The notes below the pieces were generated by a model. It was not told the DNA's origin and made no database searches. It saw only the letters and a list, made by a program, of their open reading frames with translations. The translations under genes were made by a program, and so were the position numbers. From positions 372,001-436,000 of the forward strand of contig NZ_CP041203.1 of assembly GCF_008033115.1 (NCBI RefSeq): a DNA stretch of 64,000 bases, written 5' to 3'. The stretch is from Cellulomonas sp. Y8. Its GTDB lineage: Bacteria > Actinomycetota > Actinomycetes > Actinomycetales > Cellulomonadaceae. This document shows positions 55,110-64,000 of the stretch, piece after piece; position 1 is the stretch's first letter, and each line of letters opens with the position of its first letter.

Positions 55110-55291
55110 GGCGTCCTCGTGGGTGTCGTGCGGGGCCACCTCGGTCCCGCGGGCTGCGTGCGGTGCTGGTGGCGGGCGCGGAGCAGCCCGTCCAGCACGA
55201 GCCTAACCCGATCGCGCGAGCACCCAGCCGCCCGAGATGTCCGATCCGGTGAACGGAGGGTGACCACGCTGGCGGCGTGGGCGCCCGCGCG

Positions 55292-55297
55292 TATGGT
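55292..55297 (+). promoter_or_regulatory. -10 element of leaderless YbjN gene 2
   Basis: TATGGT, six bases (GTGCGC), then ATG at 55304. The 194-bp gap to YbjN gene 1 is a divergent promoter. Confidence 0.55.
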
Positions 55298-55303
55298 GTG
55301 CGC

Positions 55304-55876
55304 ATGGGTCTGTTCGGGAACCGCCGCCCCCGCCGCGGACCGGGCCGCCCGGCGAGCGGTCGCGAGGCCGCGCCAGTCCCCGCCAACCCCGGTCGGGGCG
55401 GCGCGCGCGGCTCGGAACCCGGCGGCGTGTCCGTGGACGACGGCCGGCCCACCCCGCTGAGCACCGACCGGATCGTGCGCTGGTTCGAGCGCAACGACTT
55501 CCACTACTTCACCGACGACGACGGCGACCTCGGCGGGCTGTGGCGGGGCCGGCTGTTCTACTTCTTCCTGTTCGGCGAGCACCAGGAGATCGTCCAGGTG
55601 CGCGGGCAGTGGAACCGCGAGATCGCGATCGAGCGGCTCGAGGAGGTGCTCGACGCCTGCACCGAGTGGAACGCCGAGCGCATCTGGCCGAAGGCGTACG
55701 TGCGGGTCCGCGACAACGGCATGGTGCACGTCGTCGCCGAGGTCTCCACCGACCTGGAGCACGGCGCGACCGACGAGCAGCTGAGCCAGATCCTGTTCTG
55801 CGGCCTGTCCACGTCGAGCACGTTCTTCGACGCGATCGACGAGCTCTACCCCGACCCCGCGGCGGTGGCCCCGTGA
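55304..55876 (+). CDS. YbjN-domain protein 2
   Basis: 190 residues. After a ~55-residue basic, Pro/Gly-rich segment comes the YbjN core: IVRWFERNDFHYFTDDDGDLGGLWRGRLFYFFLFGEHQEI, RGQWNRE and WNAERIWPKAYV, then STDLEHGATDEQL. It is clearly paralogous to proteins 1 and 3. It starts leaderless and overlaps gene 3 (GTGA at 55873-55876), so the two are coupled. Confidence 0.85.
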   Translation: MGLFGNRRPRRGPGRPASGREAAPVPANPGRGGARGSEPGGVSVDDGRPTPLSTDRIVRWFERNDFHYFTDDDGDLGGLWRGRLFYFFLFGEHQEIVQVRGQWNREIAIERLEEVLDACTEWNAERIWPKAYVRVRDNGMVHVVAEVSTDLEHGATDEQLSQILFCGLSTSSTFFDAIDELYPDPAAVAP

Positions 55877-56382
55877 CCGCGCCCCGCACGCCGGGCTGGC
55901 TGTCCCGGGTGCTCGGCGAGCGCGCCGCCGCCCCCGTGCCGCAGCGCCGGGTGCCGCTGCAGGCCCGGCCGACGCCGCTGACCCGCGACCGGGTCGCCTC
56001 GGCGCTGTCGTCCCGCGGCTACCACTTCCGGGTCGACGAGGACGGCGACCTGACCGGCGTGTGGAACGACTCCCGGTTCTGGTTCCTGCTGCTCGGCGAG
56101 CAGCGGGAGATCCTGCAGGTGCGCGGCCGCTGGCACCGGCAGCTCCCGGTCGACAGCCGCCGCGCGGTGACGCTCGCGCTCAACGACTGGAACCGCGAGC
56201 GAATCTGGCCGAAGCTCTACCTCCGTGAGGAGGAGGGCCAGCTCGCGGTGTACAGCGAGGTCTCGACGGACCTGGAGCACGGCGTGACCGCCGAGCAGCT
56301 GGACCAGCTGCTGTCCTGCGGGCTCGGCACCGGGGTGCAGAGCTTCGCCTCGTTCGACCAGCTGCTGCCGCCGCAGGTCTGA
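55873..56382 (+). CDS. YbjN-domain protein 3
   Basis: 169 residues. Core: VASALSSRGYHFRVDEDGDLTGVWNDSRFWFLLLGEQREILQ, RGRWHRQ, WNRERIWPKLYL and STDLEHGVTAEQLDQLL. It is closest to protein 2, indicating tandem duplication. The GTG start overlaps gene 2. It is convergent with miaB, with a 25-bp gap. Confidence 0.85.
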   Translation: MTAPRTPGWLSRVLGERAAAPVPQRRVPLQARPTPLTRDRVASALSSRGYHFRVDEDGDLTGVWNDSRFWFLLLGEQREILQVRGRWHRQLPVDSRRAVTLALNDWNRERIWPKLYLREEEGQLAVYSEVSTDLEHGVTAEQLDQLLSCGLGTGVQSFASFDQLLPPQV

Positions 56383-56407
56383 GCGGCGGCCGGCGCCGGG
56401 TCGACCG

Positions 56408-58006
56408 TCAGCGCCGCCCGAGGGTCGGCAGGCCGAGCAGCACCGGGGCCGCGGGCCCGCCCGCGGCGGCGCCCGTCCCGCACGCGTCGCCCGCGCCGCC
56501 GTGCGCGTGGTCGTCCTCGCCCGACTGCCGCCGCTCCCAGGCGTCGCCCGCCCGGGTCCGGCGCACCGCGAAGGTGCCGCCCTGCGCCGCCGAGTCGGCG
56601 ACCAGGTGGTGCGGGGCCGCGTGCGTGACGTCGACCGTGACCAGGTCGCCGGGGCGCGGTGCGTCGGCCTCCGCCAGACCGGCCGGCAGCGCGAGGTGCA
56701 CGAGGCGGTTGTCCGCGGCGCGGCCGGACAGCCGGCGGGTCTCGCCGTCCTTGCGGCCCTCGCCCTCGGCGAGCAGCACCTCGACCGTGCGGCCGACCTG
56801 CCGCTGCGCCTCCTCGAGGCCGATCCGGTCCTGCAGCGCGATCAGCCGCTCGTACCGCTCCTGGACGACCGCCTTGGGCAGCTGGTCGGGCAGGTCGGCG
56901 GCCGGCGTGCCGGGGCGCGGCGAGTACTGGAACGTGAACGCCGACGAGAACCGCGAGGCCTCGACCACGCGCAGCGTCTCGGCGAAGTCCTCCTCGGTCT
57001 CCCCCGGGAAGCCCACGATGATGTCGGTGGTGATCGCGGCGTCCGGGAGCTGCGCGCGGACCCGGTCGAGGATGCCGAGGAACTTCTCCGACCGGTAGGA
57101 CCGGCGCATCGCGCGCAGGACCCGGTCCGAGCCGGACTGCAGCGGCATGTGCAGGCTCGGCATCACGGCGGGCGTCTCGGCCATCGCGGCGATGACGTCG
57201 TCCGTGAACGCGGCCGGGTGCGGGGAGGTGAACCGCAGCCGCTCCAGGCCGTCGATCGCGCCCGCGGCGCGCAGCAGCTTGGCGAACGCGCCCCGGTCGC
57301 CGAACTCGACGCCGTAGGAGTTCACGTTCTGGCCGAGCAGGGTGACCTCGATCGCGCCCTGGTCCACCAGCGCGGCCACCTCGGCGAGCACGTCGCCCGG
57401 CCTGCGGTCGCGCTCCTTGCCGCGCAGGTGCGGCACGATGCAGAACGTGCAGGTGTTGTTGCAGCCGACGCTGATCGACACCCAGCCGGCGTAGGCGGAC
57501 TCGCGACGGGTCGGCAGCGTCGACGGGAAGACCTTGAGGGACTCCTCGATCTCGACCTGGGCGGCCTCGTTGTGCCGGGCACGCTCCAGGAGCACCGGCA
57601 GCACGTCGAGGTTGTGCGTGCCGAACACGACGTCGACCCACGGCGCGCGCTCGACGATGCCCGTGCGGTCCTTCTGCGCCAGGCAGCCGCCGACGGCGAT
57701 CTGCATCCCCGGGCGGCCGCGCTTGGTCCCGGCCAGCCGGCCCAGGTTGCCGTAGAGCTTGTCCGCCGCGTTCTCGCGCACCGCGCACGTGTTGATGACG
57801 ATGACGTCGGCCTCCTCGGCCGCCGCGGCCTCGGGTGACGCGGCGACGTAGCCGGCCTGCTCGAGCATGCCGGCCATGTGCTCGGAGTCGTGCACGTTCA
57901 TCTGGCAGCCGAGGGTCTTCACCAGGTACGTGCGCGCGGGCGCGCCGCCCGGCGACGTGGGGGCGTCGGGGGCCACGAGGACGGGGGGCGGGGTCGTCGT
58001 GCTCAT
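56408..58006 (-). CDS. miaB: MiaB, tRNA-2-methylthio-N6-dimethylallyladenosine synthase
   Basis: A 532-residue radical-SAM methylthiotransferase acting after MiaA on A37. The N-terminal auxiliary cluster cysteines are in [21 protein letters not shown] and GGCLAQKD. The radical-SAM CxxxCxxC is [17 protein letters not shown], and a TRAM domain lies near residues 395-465. The tail of ~70 residues is extended and Gly/Ala-rich. TACCCT lies 8 nt before the ATG, possibly a -10. It is divergent from gluA. Confidence 0.96.
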   Translation of the reverse strand: MSTTTPPPVLVAPDAPTSPGGAPARTYLVKTLGCQMNVHDSEHMAGMLEQAGYVAASPEAAAAEEADVIVINTCAVRENAADKLYGNLGRLAGTKRGRPGMQIAVGGCLAQKDRTGIVERAPWVDVVFGTHNLDVLPVLLERARHNEAAQVEIEESLKVFPSTLPTRRESAYAGWVSISVGCNNTCTFCIVPHLRGKERDRRPGDVLAEVAALVDQGAIEVTLLGQNVNSYGVEFGDRGAFAKLLRAAGAIDGLERLRFTSPHPAAFTDDVIAAMAETPAVMPSLHMPLQSGSDRVLRAMRRSYRSEKFLGILDRVRAQLPDAAITTDIIVGFPGETEEDFAETLRVVEASRFSSAFTFQYSPRPGTPAADLPDQLPKAVVQERYERLIALQDRIGLEEAQRQVGRTVEVLLAEGEGRKDGETRRLSGRAADNRLVHLALPAGLAEADAPRPGDLVTVDVTHAAPHHLVADSAAQGGTFAVRRTRAGDAWERRQSGEDDHAHGGAGDACGTGAAAGGPAAPVLLGLPTLGRR

Positions 58007-58129
58007 CGCGGACCAGGGTACGTCCGCGGCTCGCCGCCCTCCGCAGCGATGACTCCACCCCGGTCTCCACATGACCGTCTTGTTTCCGATCTGTGACCTC
58101 AAAAGGTGGCGCAGGTAACACGAGACTCA

Positions 58130-58135
58130 TAGGTT
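58130..58135 (+). promoter_or_regulatory. -10 element of leaderless gluA
   Basis: TAGGTT, six bases (CCAGGG), then ATG at 58142. The surrounding sequence is AT-richer than average. Confidence 0.6.
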
Positions 58136-58141
58136 CCAGGG

Positions 58142-58939
58142 ATGGCACAGCCCGACCCGGCCCCGGCCCCCACCCCCGCGGCGTCCCCGGCACCCCACCC
58201 CGGTGCGCCCCTCGTCGTCCTCGAGCACGTGGAGAAGCACTTCGGTGCGCTGCACGTGCTGCAGGACGTCAACCTCACCGTGCGCCGCGGCGAGGTCGTC
58301 GTCGTGATCGGCCCGTCCGGCAGCGGCAAGTCCACGCTGTGCCGGACGATCAACCGGCTCGAGACGATCGAGTCCGGCACGATCACCGTCGACGGCGAGC
58401 CGCTGCCCGCCGAGGGCCGGGCGCTCGCCCGGCTCCGCGCCGACGTCGGCATGGTGTTCCAGTCGTTCAACCTGTTCGCCCACCGCACGGTGCTGCAGAA
58501 CGTCACGCTCGGGCTGCGCAAGGTCCGCCGGATCGGCGGTGCCGAGGCCAAGGCGCGGGCGATGACCCTCCTCGAGCGGGTGGGCGTCGCCAGCCAGGCG
58601 GACAAGCTGCCCGCGCAGCTGTCCGGCGGGCAGCAGCAGCGCGTTGCGATCGCCCGCGCGCTGGCGATGGAGCCCAAGGTGATGCTGTTCGACGAGCCCA
58701 CCTCCGCGCTCGACCCCGAGATGATCAACGAGGTCCTCGACGTGATGACCTCCCTCGCGGCCGAGGGCATGACGATGGTCGTCGTCACGCACGAGATGGG
58801 CTTCGCCCGCAGGGCCGCCGACCGCGTCGTGTTCATGGACGGGGGCGCCATCGTCGAGGAGGCGGACCCCGAGACGTTCTTCACCGCCCCGCGCAGCGAG
58901 CGGGCGCGCGACTTCCTGTCGAAGATCCTCACCCACTGA
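58142..58939 (+). CDS. gluA: Amino-acid ABC transporter ATPase (GluA-like)
   Basis: 265 residues. After a ~22-residue Pro/Ala tail come Walker [10 protein letters not shown], the Q-loop [10 protein letters not shown], signature [15 protein letters not shown], Walker [14 protein letters not shown] and H-loop VTHEMGF. This is the energising subunit of a polar amino-acid importer; the gene order GluA-B-C-D matches the actinobacterial glutamate system. The promoter is leaderless. Confidence 0.95.
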   Translation: MAQPDPAPAPTPAASPAPHPGAPLVVLEHVEKHFGALHVLQDVNLTVRRGEVVVVIGPSGSGKSTLCRTINRLETIESGTITVDGEPLPAEGRALARLRADVGMVFQSFNLFAHRTVLQNVTLGLRKVRRIGGAEAKARAMTLLERVGVASQADKLPAQLSGGQQQRVAIARALAMEPKVMLFDEPTSALDPEMINEVLDVMTSLAAEGMTMVVVTHEMGFARRAADRVVFMDGGAIVEEADPETFFTAPRSERARDFLSKILTH

Positions 58940-59041
58940 GCCCGGGCGCCCCCGCGCCCGCAGCACCACGCACCACCCGCACGAACCCCGACCGGCACCG
59001 ACCGAGACGCACCGCACCCGACGCGACCCCAGGAGCCCGAC

Positions 59042-59920
59042 ATGAGAACCCGCACCGCAGGCCCGATCGCCCTCGCCGCCGCCACCGTCCTGACCCTCGC
59101 CGCGTGCGGCGGCTCCGACGACGCCGACGGCGGCTCGACCCCCGAGGTCTCCGACGTCGAGGCCGCCGACTTCCCCGAGGGCTCCACGATGGCCGAGCTC
59201 GCCGAGGCGGGCTCCATCACGATCGGCACCAAGTTCGACCAGCCGCTGTTCGGCCTCGTCGGGCCCGACGGCACGCCCGAGGGCTTCGACGTCGAGATCG
59301 GCAAGATCATCGCCGGCGCGCTCGGCATCCCCGAGGACGGCATCGAGTGGAAGGAGACGGTGTCCGCCAACCGCGAGTCGTTCATCGAGTCCGACCAGGT
59401 CGACATCGTCGTCGCGACCTACACGATCAACGACGAGCGCAAGCAGGTCGTGTCGTTCGCGGGCCCGTACTACGAGGCCGGGCAGTCGATCCTCACGCTC
59501 GCCGACAACGAGGACATCCAGGGTCCCGACGACCTCGCGGGCAAGAAGGTCTGCACGGTCTCCGGGTCCACCCCCGAGGCGAACCTGCTGGAGAACTACC
59601 CCGACACCGAGGTCGTGCCGTTCGGCGCGTACTCCGACTGCCTCGAGCCGCTGCGCGGCGGGCAGGTCGACGCCATCAGCACCGACAACGTGATCCTCGC
59701 CGGCTTCGCGGCCGACGACCCGGCGTTCGAGGTCCGGGGCGAGCCGTTCACCGAGGAGCCCTACGGCATCGGCCTGGCGCTCGACGACACCGACTTCCGG
59801 ATGTGGATCAACGACGTCCTCGAGCAGTCCTTCGAGGACGGCACCTGGACCGAGGCGTGGGAGGCGACCGCCGGCACCGTGCTGCCGACGCCTGAGCCGC
59901 CCGCCGTCGACCGCTACTGA
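59042..59920 (+). CDS. gluB: Amino-acid-binding lipoprotein (GluB-like)
   Basis: A 292-residue periplasmic-type binding protein with a lipobox (LTLAACGG; acylated Cys ~22). The family-3 solute-binding core has GTKFDQPLFGLVGPDGTPEGFDVEIGKII, TYTINDERKQVVSFAGPYYEAG and STDNVILAGFAAD. It probably delivers glutamate or a related acidic amino acid to GluC/GluD. The 102-bp gluA-gluB gap shows no terminator, and the gene is followed by a 127-bp gap. Confidence 0.94.
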   Translation: MRTRTAGPIALAAATVLTLAACGGSDDADGGSTPEVSDVEAADFPEGSTMAELAEAGSITIGTKFDQPLFGLVGPDGTPEGFDVEIGKIIAGALGIPEDGIEWKETVSANRESFIESDQVDIVVATYTINDERKQVVSFAGPYYEAGQSILTLADNEDIQGPDDLAGKKVCTVSGSTPEANLLENYPDTEVVPFGAYSDCLEPLRGGQVDAISTDNVILAGFAADDPAFEVRGEPFTEEPYGIGLALDDTDFRMWINDVLEQSFEDGTWTEAWEATAGTVLPTPEPPAVDRY

Positions 59921-60047
59921 CGGCGCCGCGGCGCCCGGGGGCCACGGCTCCCGGGCGCCGGGCGGCCCGTCCGCGCCGTCGGCGCCCCGTCGACGCCCCC
60001 CTCGACGCCCGTCGACCCCGCCGTCCCCCGAAGGCAAGGACCCCCGC

Positions 60048-60698
60048 GTGGACCTGATCGCCGACAACCTGCCGGCCTACCTGAGCGGCTTCCGCGTGAC
60101 GCTGCAGCTCACCCTCCTGTCCGGGGCGTTCGCCCTGGTCTGGGGCACGGTGCTCGCCGCCATGCGCGTCTCCCCGCTCGCGACGCTGCGCGGCTTCGCC
60201 GTGACCTACGTCGAGCTGCTGCGCAACACCCCGCTCACCCTGGTGTTCTTCTTCCTGGTGTTCGTGGCGCCGCAGTTCGGCGTGCTGCCGCCGCTGGGCT
60301 TCTGGACCGCGGTCATCGCGCTGTCCGCCTACACCTCGGCGTTCGTCTGCGAGGCGATCCGGTCCGGCATCAACGGCGTCCCCGTCGGCCAGGCGGAGGC
60401 GGCCCGGGCGATCGGGCTCACGTTCGGGCAGACGCTCGGGCTGGTCGTGCTCCCCCAGGCCGTCCGGTCGGTCGTCCCGCCGCTGATCAACGTCCTGATC
60501 GCCCTCACCAAGAACACCTCCGTGGCCGCGGGCTTCGCGGTCGTGGAGCTGCTCGCCTCCGGTCGCCGGATCGCGCTGGCGAACCCGTCCGAGGCGACGC
60601 TGGCCCTCGTCGGCGTCGGGCTGTTCTACCTGGTCATCACCATCCCGGCCGGCTACCTGGCCGGGGTCCTCGAGCGGAAGGTGGCGTTCGCGCGATGA
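60048..60698 (+). CDS. gluC: Amino-acid ABC transporter permease (GluC-like)
   Basis: A 216-residue permease with ~5 membrane helices and the EAA loop EAIRSGINGVPVGQAEAARAIGLTFGQTLGLVVLPQA. The GTG start has AAGGA upstream. It overlaps gluD (ATGA, 60695-60698). With gluD it forms the membrane channel for GluA/GluB. Confidence 0.94.
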   Translation: MDLIADNLPAYLSGFRVTLQLTLLSGAFALVWGTVLAAMRVSPLATLRGFAVTYVELLRNTPLTLVFFFLVFVAPQFGVLPPLGFWTAVIALSAYTSAFVCEAIRSGINGVPVGQAEAARAIGLTFGQTLGLVVLPQAVRSVVPPLINVLIALTKNTSVAAGFAVVELLASGRRIALANPSEATLALVGVGLFYLVITIPAGYLAGVLERKVAFAR

Positions 60699-61603
60699 GC
60701 ACCGTCCTGTACGACGAGCCCGGACCCGTCGCCCGGCGGCGCGAGCGGATCGGCTCCGTCGTCGGCGGCCTGCTGGTCGTCGCCCTGCTCGTGCTGGCGT
60801 TCCGGTACGCCGACGGCCGCGGCCTGTTCGGCGCCGACCGGTGGGACGTGCTGTACGACCCGCCGAAGAACCAGTCCGCCGAGGCCGTGTGGACGTCGAT
60901 GGTCGTGCGCGGCCTCGGCGCCACGCTGCGCGCCGCGGTCGTCGCCGCCCCGCTCGCGCTCGTCCTCGGGCTGCTGCTCGCGATGTGGCGCACCACCCGG
61001 ATCGCGTGGCTGCGCGCACCCGCGACGGTCGTCATCGAGCTGTTCCGCGGCCTGCCCGTGCTGCTGATGATGCTGTTCGGCCTGCTCGGCTTCGGCTGGG
61101 ACGCGTTCGCCGCCGTCGTGTTCGGCCTGACGGTCTACAACATGGCGATCATCGCCGAGATCCTGCGCGCCGGGCTGGCGTCGCTGCCCAAGGGCCAGAC
61201 CGAGGCCGCCTACGCCATCGGGCTGTCGCGGTGGCAGACGCTGCTGCTCGTCCAGCTGCCCCAGGCGGTCCGGACGATGCTCCCGAGCCTCATCGCGCAG
61301 CTCGTCGTGCTGCTCAAGGACTCGTCGCTGGGGTTCATCGTCGGGTACCCCGAGCTGCTCCGGGCCATGCAGACCAACGCGCAGTACTTCGGGCAGAAGT
61401 ACTACGTGGCGCTGTTCGTGGTGGGGGCCGGGATCTACCTGGTCGTGAACATCACCCTGACCCGGCTGGCCGTGTGGCTCCAGCGACGGGGCGGGGCGAA
61501 GACGGCGGGGAAGGTCACGCGCGACGTGACGATCGCTCCGGCGGGCGTCGGCGGCCCGGGCGGCCCCGGCGGGTTCGCCTCGGGCGCGGGCGGCACGGTC
61601 TGA
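60695..61603 (+). CDS. gluD: Amino-acid ABC transporter permease (GluD-like)
   Basis: 302 residues: an N-terminal cytoplasmic stretch, ~5 membrane helices and the EAA loop EILRAGLASLPKGQTEAAYAIGLSRWQTLLLVQLPQA. A Gly/Pro-rich C-terminal tail (~40 residues) is extra to the family core. It starts at the ATG overlapping gluC. A strong palindrome follows. Confidence 0.94.
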   Translation: MSTVLYDEPGPVARRRERIGSVVGGLLVVALLVLAFRYADGRGLFGADRWDVLYDPPKNQSAEAVWTSMVVRGLGATLRAAVVAAPLALVLGLLLAMWRTTRIAWLRAPATVVIELFRGLPVLLMMLFGLLGFGWDAFAAVVFGLTVYNMAIIAEILRAGLASLPKGQTEAAYAIGLSRWQTLLLVQLPQAVRTMLPSLIAQLVVLLKDSSLGFIVGYPELLRAMQTNAQYFGQKYYVALFVVGAGIYLVVNITLTRLAVWLQRRGGAKTAGKVTRDVTIAPAGVGGPGGPGGFASGAGGTV

Positions 61604-61614
61604 CCGCGTGCTCC

Positions 61615-61686
61615 CGCCGAGAGAGGAGCGTTCCGCCGAGGTAGGACCGTCCGGGGTCCTACCTCGGCGGGGGTCCTGTCTCGGCG
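61615..61686. terminator. Nested palindrome, probable bidirectional terminator (CGCCGAGA family)
   Basis: The inner arms 61633-61648 and 61655-61670 are a perfect 16-bp stem (CCGCCGAGGTAGGACC) with a six-base loop. The outer arms 61615-61627 and 61674-61686 match at 12 of 13 positions (CGCCGAGAGAGGA). It lies between convergent gluD and rny. Confidence 0.88.
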
Positions 61687-61702
61687 AAGCCCGCGGGCCG
61701 CG

Positions 61703-63295
61703 TCAGCCCGCGGTGGCGCTCGCGCGGACCTCGCGGACGACGGTCACCTTGATCTCGCCCGGGTAGGACAGGTCCTGCTCGATGTGCCGGGCGATCTCGA
61801 CCGCGAGCCGGCCGATCTCCGTGTCCGGCACCGCGCTCGGCTCGACGACCACCCGCATCTCGCGACCGGCCGCCATGGCGAGCGCCCGGCGGACGCCGGC
61901 GTGGCTCGCGACGAGCTCCTCCAGCTGCTCCAGCCGCTCGACGTGCTGGTCGGTGTCCTCACGGCGGGCGCCCGGCCGGGCCGCGGACATCGCGTCCGCC
62001 ACCTGCACCAGCACCGCCTCGACGGTGTCCGCGGGCACCTCGTCGTGGTGCGCCGCGATGCCGTTCACGACGGCCTCGGACTCTCCGTGCCGGGCGGCCA
62101 GCGCCGCGCCGACCTGCGCGTGCGTGCCGGGGACCTCGCCGGTGAGCGCCTTGCCGAGGTCGTGCAGCAGGGCCGCGCGGCGGGCGACGTCGACGTCGGC
62201 GCCGATCTCCCCCGCGACCTGCGCGGCGATCAGCGCCGACTCCACCAGGTGCTCCAGCACGTTCTGCCCGAACGACGTGCGCAGCCGCAGCCGGCCGAGG
62301 ACCCGCACGAGCTCCGGGTCCAGCCCGCGCACACCGGCCCGCTCGGCGGCCGCGTGCCCGGCCTCGTCGGCGCGCTCGTCCGCGCCGGCCTGCGCCTCCG
62401 CGTACGCCGCCTCGATCCGCTGCGGGTTGATCCGGCCGTCCGCCATCAGCGCCTCGAGCGCCACCTGGGCGACCTCCCGGCGGTCCGCGTCGAAGCAGGA
62501 CAGCACGACGGTGCCCGGGGTCTCGTCGACGAGGACGTTCACGCCGGTCAGCGCCTCGAACAGCCGGATGTTCCGACCCTCCTTGCCGATGATGCGGCCC
62601 TTCATCTCGTCCGACGGCAGCGGCAGCAGCGTCACGGCGGCCTGGCTGCTCGTCGGGACGGCGGCGCGCTGCGCGGCGGTGGCGAGGACGCGGCGGACCC
62701 GCGCGTCGGCGGTGCGGCGCGCCTGCGCCTCGACCCGGCGGACCGTCGCGGCCGCCGCGGTCTGCGCCTCGGCGGTGAGCTGGCGGAGCAGCTCGGCCCG
62801 GGCCTCCGCCGCGGTCAGGCCGGACGTCGCCTCCAGGCGCTCGGCGGCCTCCTGGGCGGCCGCGGCCAGCCGGTCGGCCGCCTGGCGCTCGGCGGCGGCC
62901 CGCTGGTCGGCGGCCTCCCTCTCGGCTGCGGCGGCGACCCGGGCGGCCTCCCGCTCGGCGGTCGCCAGGCGCTCCGCGGCGGCCGCGGCGGCGGTGGCCG
63001 CCTGCTCGGCCGCCCGGCGGCGGAGGTCGGCGGCCGCCTCGTTCGCGGTCCGGGCGGCGCGCTCCTGCTCCGTCGCCGCGCGCTCGGCCGTCGCGGCGTG
63101 CTGCTCCCGCTCGGCCGCGCGGGCCTCCCGTCGCTGCGCGTCCGCGAGGGCGGTGCGGGCCTCGTCGCGGATCGACTGGACGTCGTCCTGGGCCTGACGG
63201 CGCACGGCGGCGGCCTCGCGGCGCGCCAGCAGGACGAGCACGAGCGCGACCAGGCAGGCGGCGAGCAACCCGACGACGATCGCCACGTCCTGCAT
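61703..63295 (-). CDS. rny: Ribonuclease Y
   Basis: A 530-residue membrane-anchored endoribonuclease that starts mRNA decay. One N-terminal membrane helix (~5-24) is followed by a very long Ala/Glu/Arg coiled coil (~25-195), a KH domain (KGRIIGKEGRNIRLFEALTG) and an HD domain with the metal-binding pair in LLHDLGKAL. The order and length are typical of RNase Y. The ATG has GGGAG 9 nt upstream. It lies downstream of recX. Confidence 0.95.
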   Translation of the reverse strand: MQDVAIVVGLLAACLVALVLVLLARREAAAVRRQAQDDVQSIRDEARTALADAQRREARAAEREQHAATAERAATEQERAARTANEAAADLRRRAAEQAATAAAAAAERLATAEREAARVAAAAEREAADQRAAAERQAADRLAAAAQEAAERLEATSGLTAAEARAELLRQLTAEAQTAAAATVRRVEAQARRTADARVRRVLATAAQRAAVPTSSQAAVTLLPLPSDEMKGRIIGKEGRNIRLFEALTGVNVLVDETPGTVVLSCFDADRREVAQVALEALMADGRINPQRIEAAYAEAQAGADERADEAGHAAAERAGVRGLDPELVRVLGRLRLRTSFGQNVLEHLVESALIAAQVAGEIGADVDVARRAALLHDLGKALTGEVPGTHAQVGAALAARHGESEAVVNGIAAHHDEVPADTVEAVLVQVADAMSAARPGARREDTDQHVERLEQLEELVASHAGVRRALAMAAGREMRVVVEPSAVPDTEIGRLAVEIARHIEQDLSYPGEIKVTVVREVRASATAG

Positions 63296-63518
63296 GCGTC
63301 CACGCTCCCGGTCCCTGGTGCTGCTGCTGGCCCGGGCGGCCGCGGTGCTACGTGCCCGGGGGTGCTCGCGCGCCGTGTCTCCGCCCGCGCCCGGGCGCAG
63401 CCGCCCAGGCGGGCGGCACGCGGGTGGGTGCGGGGTCGACGGCGACGCGAGTGGCCCCATTGTTCCCCATGCGGGTGACCGCACCGGCGAGGTCGGGCGC
63501 GCGGCGTCGCGCGAGCCG

Positions 63519-64000
63519 TCAGGCCGGGTCGAGGCCGCCCGCCCACCCGTCGCCGGGATCGGCGGGGTCCGCGCCCTCGGCGTCGAGCTCCTCGCGCACG
63601 ACCCTCGACACGAGCGACCCCCCGTACCCGCGGCGCCCGAGCGCCCCGTACGCGCGGCGCAGCCGGACCTCACGGTCGAGGCCCCGGGTCGCGCGGAGCT
63701 TCTTGCGGGCGAGCGCGCGGGCCGCCTGCTCCTCGTCGGCGTCGTCGACCTGCTCCAGCGCCTCGCGGGCCACCTCGTCGTCCACGCCCTTGCGGCGCAG
63801 CTCCATCGCGAGCGCGCGGCGGGACATGCCCCGCTCGGCGTGCCGGCTGCGGACCAGGACCTCGGCGTAGGCCGCGTCGTCCACCAGGCCGACCTCGGTG
63901 AACCGGTCGAGCACCCGGTCCGCGACGTCCTCGGGCACGTCGCGCTTCGCCATCGCCTCCGCGAGCTGGAACCGGCTCCGCGGGGCCGCGGTGAGCTGGC
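63519..64000 (-). CDS. recX: RecX, RecA regulator (cut by window edge)
   Basis: A C-terminal part of ~160 codons; the frame continues past the window edge with LTAAPRSRFQLAEAM, so the ATG at 63953 is not the start. Tandem three-helix repeats are visible: VLDRFTEVGLVDDAAYAEVLVRSRHAERGMSRRALAMELRRKGV, then ARALARKKLRATRG. RecX binds RecA filaments and limits their activity; recA is expected just upstream, outside the window. The 223-bp recX-rny gap shows no gene. Confidence 0.93.
   Translation of the reverse strand, partial: QLTAAPRSRFQLAEAMAKRDVPEDVADRVLDRFTEVGLVDDAAYAEVLVRSRHAERGMSRRALAMELRRKGVDDEVAREALEQVDDADEEQAARALARKKLRATRGLDREVRLRRAYGALGRRGYGGSLVSRVVREELDAEGADPADPGDGWAGGLDPA

Overview
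This is a chromosomal window from a very GC-rich actinobacterium, most like a Micrococcales genus such as Cellulomonas (inference). The grounds are near-total G/C at third codon positions, many GTG starts, the canonical actinobacterial SOS box, an actinobacterial dcw cluster, and the linkage recX-rny-glu-miaB-miaA-dapF-hflX-lexA-nrdR. I see no prophage, insertion sequence, CRISPR array, tRNA or rRNA.

Layout. At 1-14.4 kb on the minus strand is a division and cell-wall (dcw) cluster read mraZ-rsmH-ftsL-ftsI-murE-murF-mraY-murD-ftsW-[murG-murC fusion]-ftsQ, mostly with 4-nt start/stop overlaps. The MurG and MurC enzymes are one polypeptide here. MraZ-type direct repeats lie upstream of mraZ, with a mirrored pair facing the divergent moxR-DUF58-transglutaminase operon (14.8-19.3 kb). 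A 700-bp gene-free tract with three classes of repeats follows (19.3-20.0 kb).

At 20-23.2 kb, a DUF3040 protein, DNA polymerase IV (dinB) and a HEPN-domain protein are divergent from a spermidine-synthase-like gene, with an SOS box between. Then come cspA, an MFS transporter, a PAC2 protein, a HelD/HelR-type RNA polymerase recycling ATPase, serA, an aldo/keto reductase, an acyl-CoA synthetase behind an orphan palindromic operator, an S9 peptidase and nrdR (23-35.6 kb). The lexA locus (36-37.4 kb) has three SOS boxes between lexA and a divergent LysM membrane protein that is probably the SOS division inhibitor. An aminotransferase/LysR pair, L-lactate dehydrogenase, DinG helicase, HflX, an RsmC-like methyltransferase, an AhpD-like protein, a MocR regulator and a thioredoxin follow (37.4-47.6 kb). 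From 47.6 to 64 kb are dapF, miaA, a LigB-like protein, a repeat-rich protein plus HSP90 pair, three YbjN-family genes, miaB, the gluABCD-type amino-acid ABC transporter, rny (RNase Y) and the N-terminally cut recX.

Two general points matter to a reader. First, six genes (murE, murF, the MFS gene, the S9 peptidase gene, miaA and the repeat protein gene) carry nine apparent single-base indels, mostly an extra base in G/C runs. Several of these genes are normally essential, so sequence error is the likeliest cause and they are annotated as whole genes. Second, at least seven genes have a TANNNT -10 element exactly 6-7 nt before the start codon, which indicates leaderless transcription.
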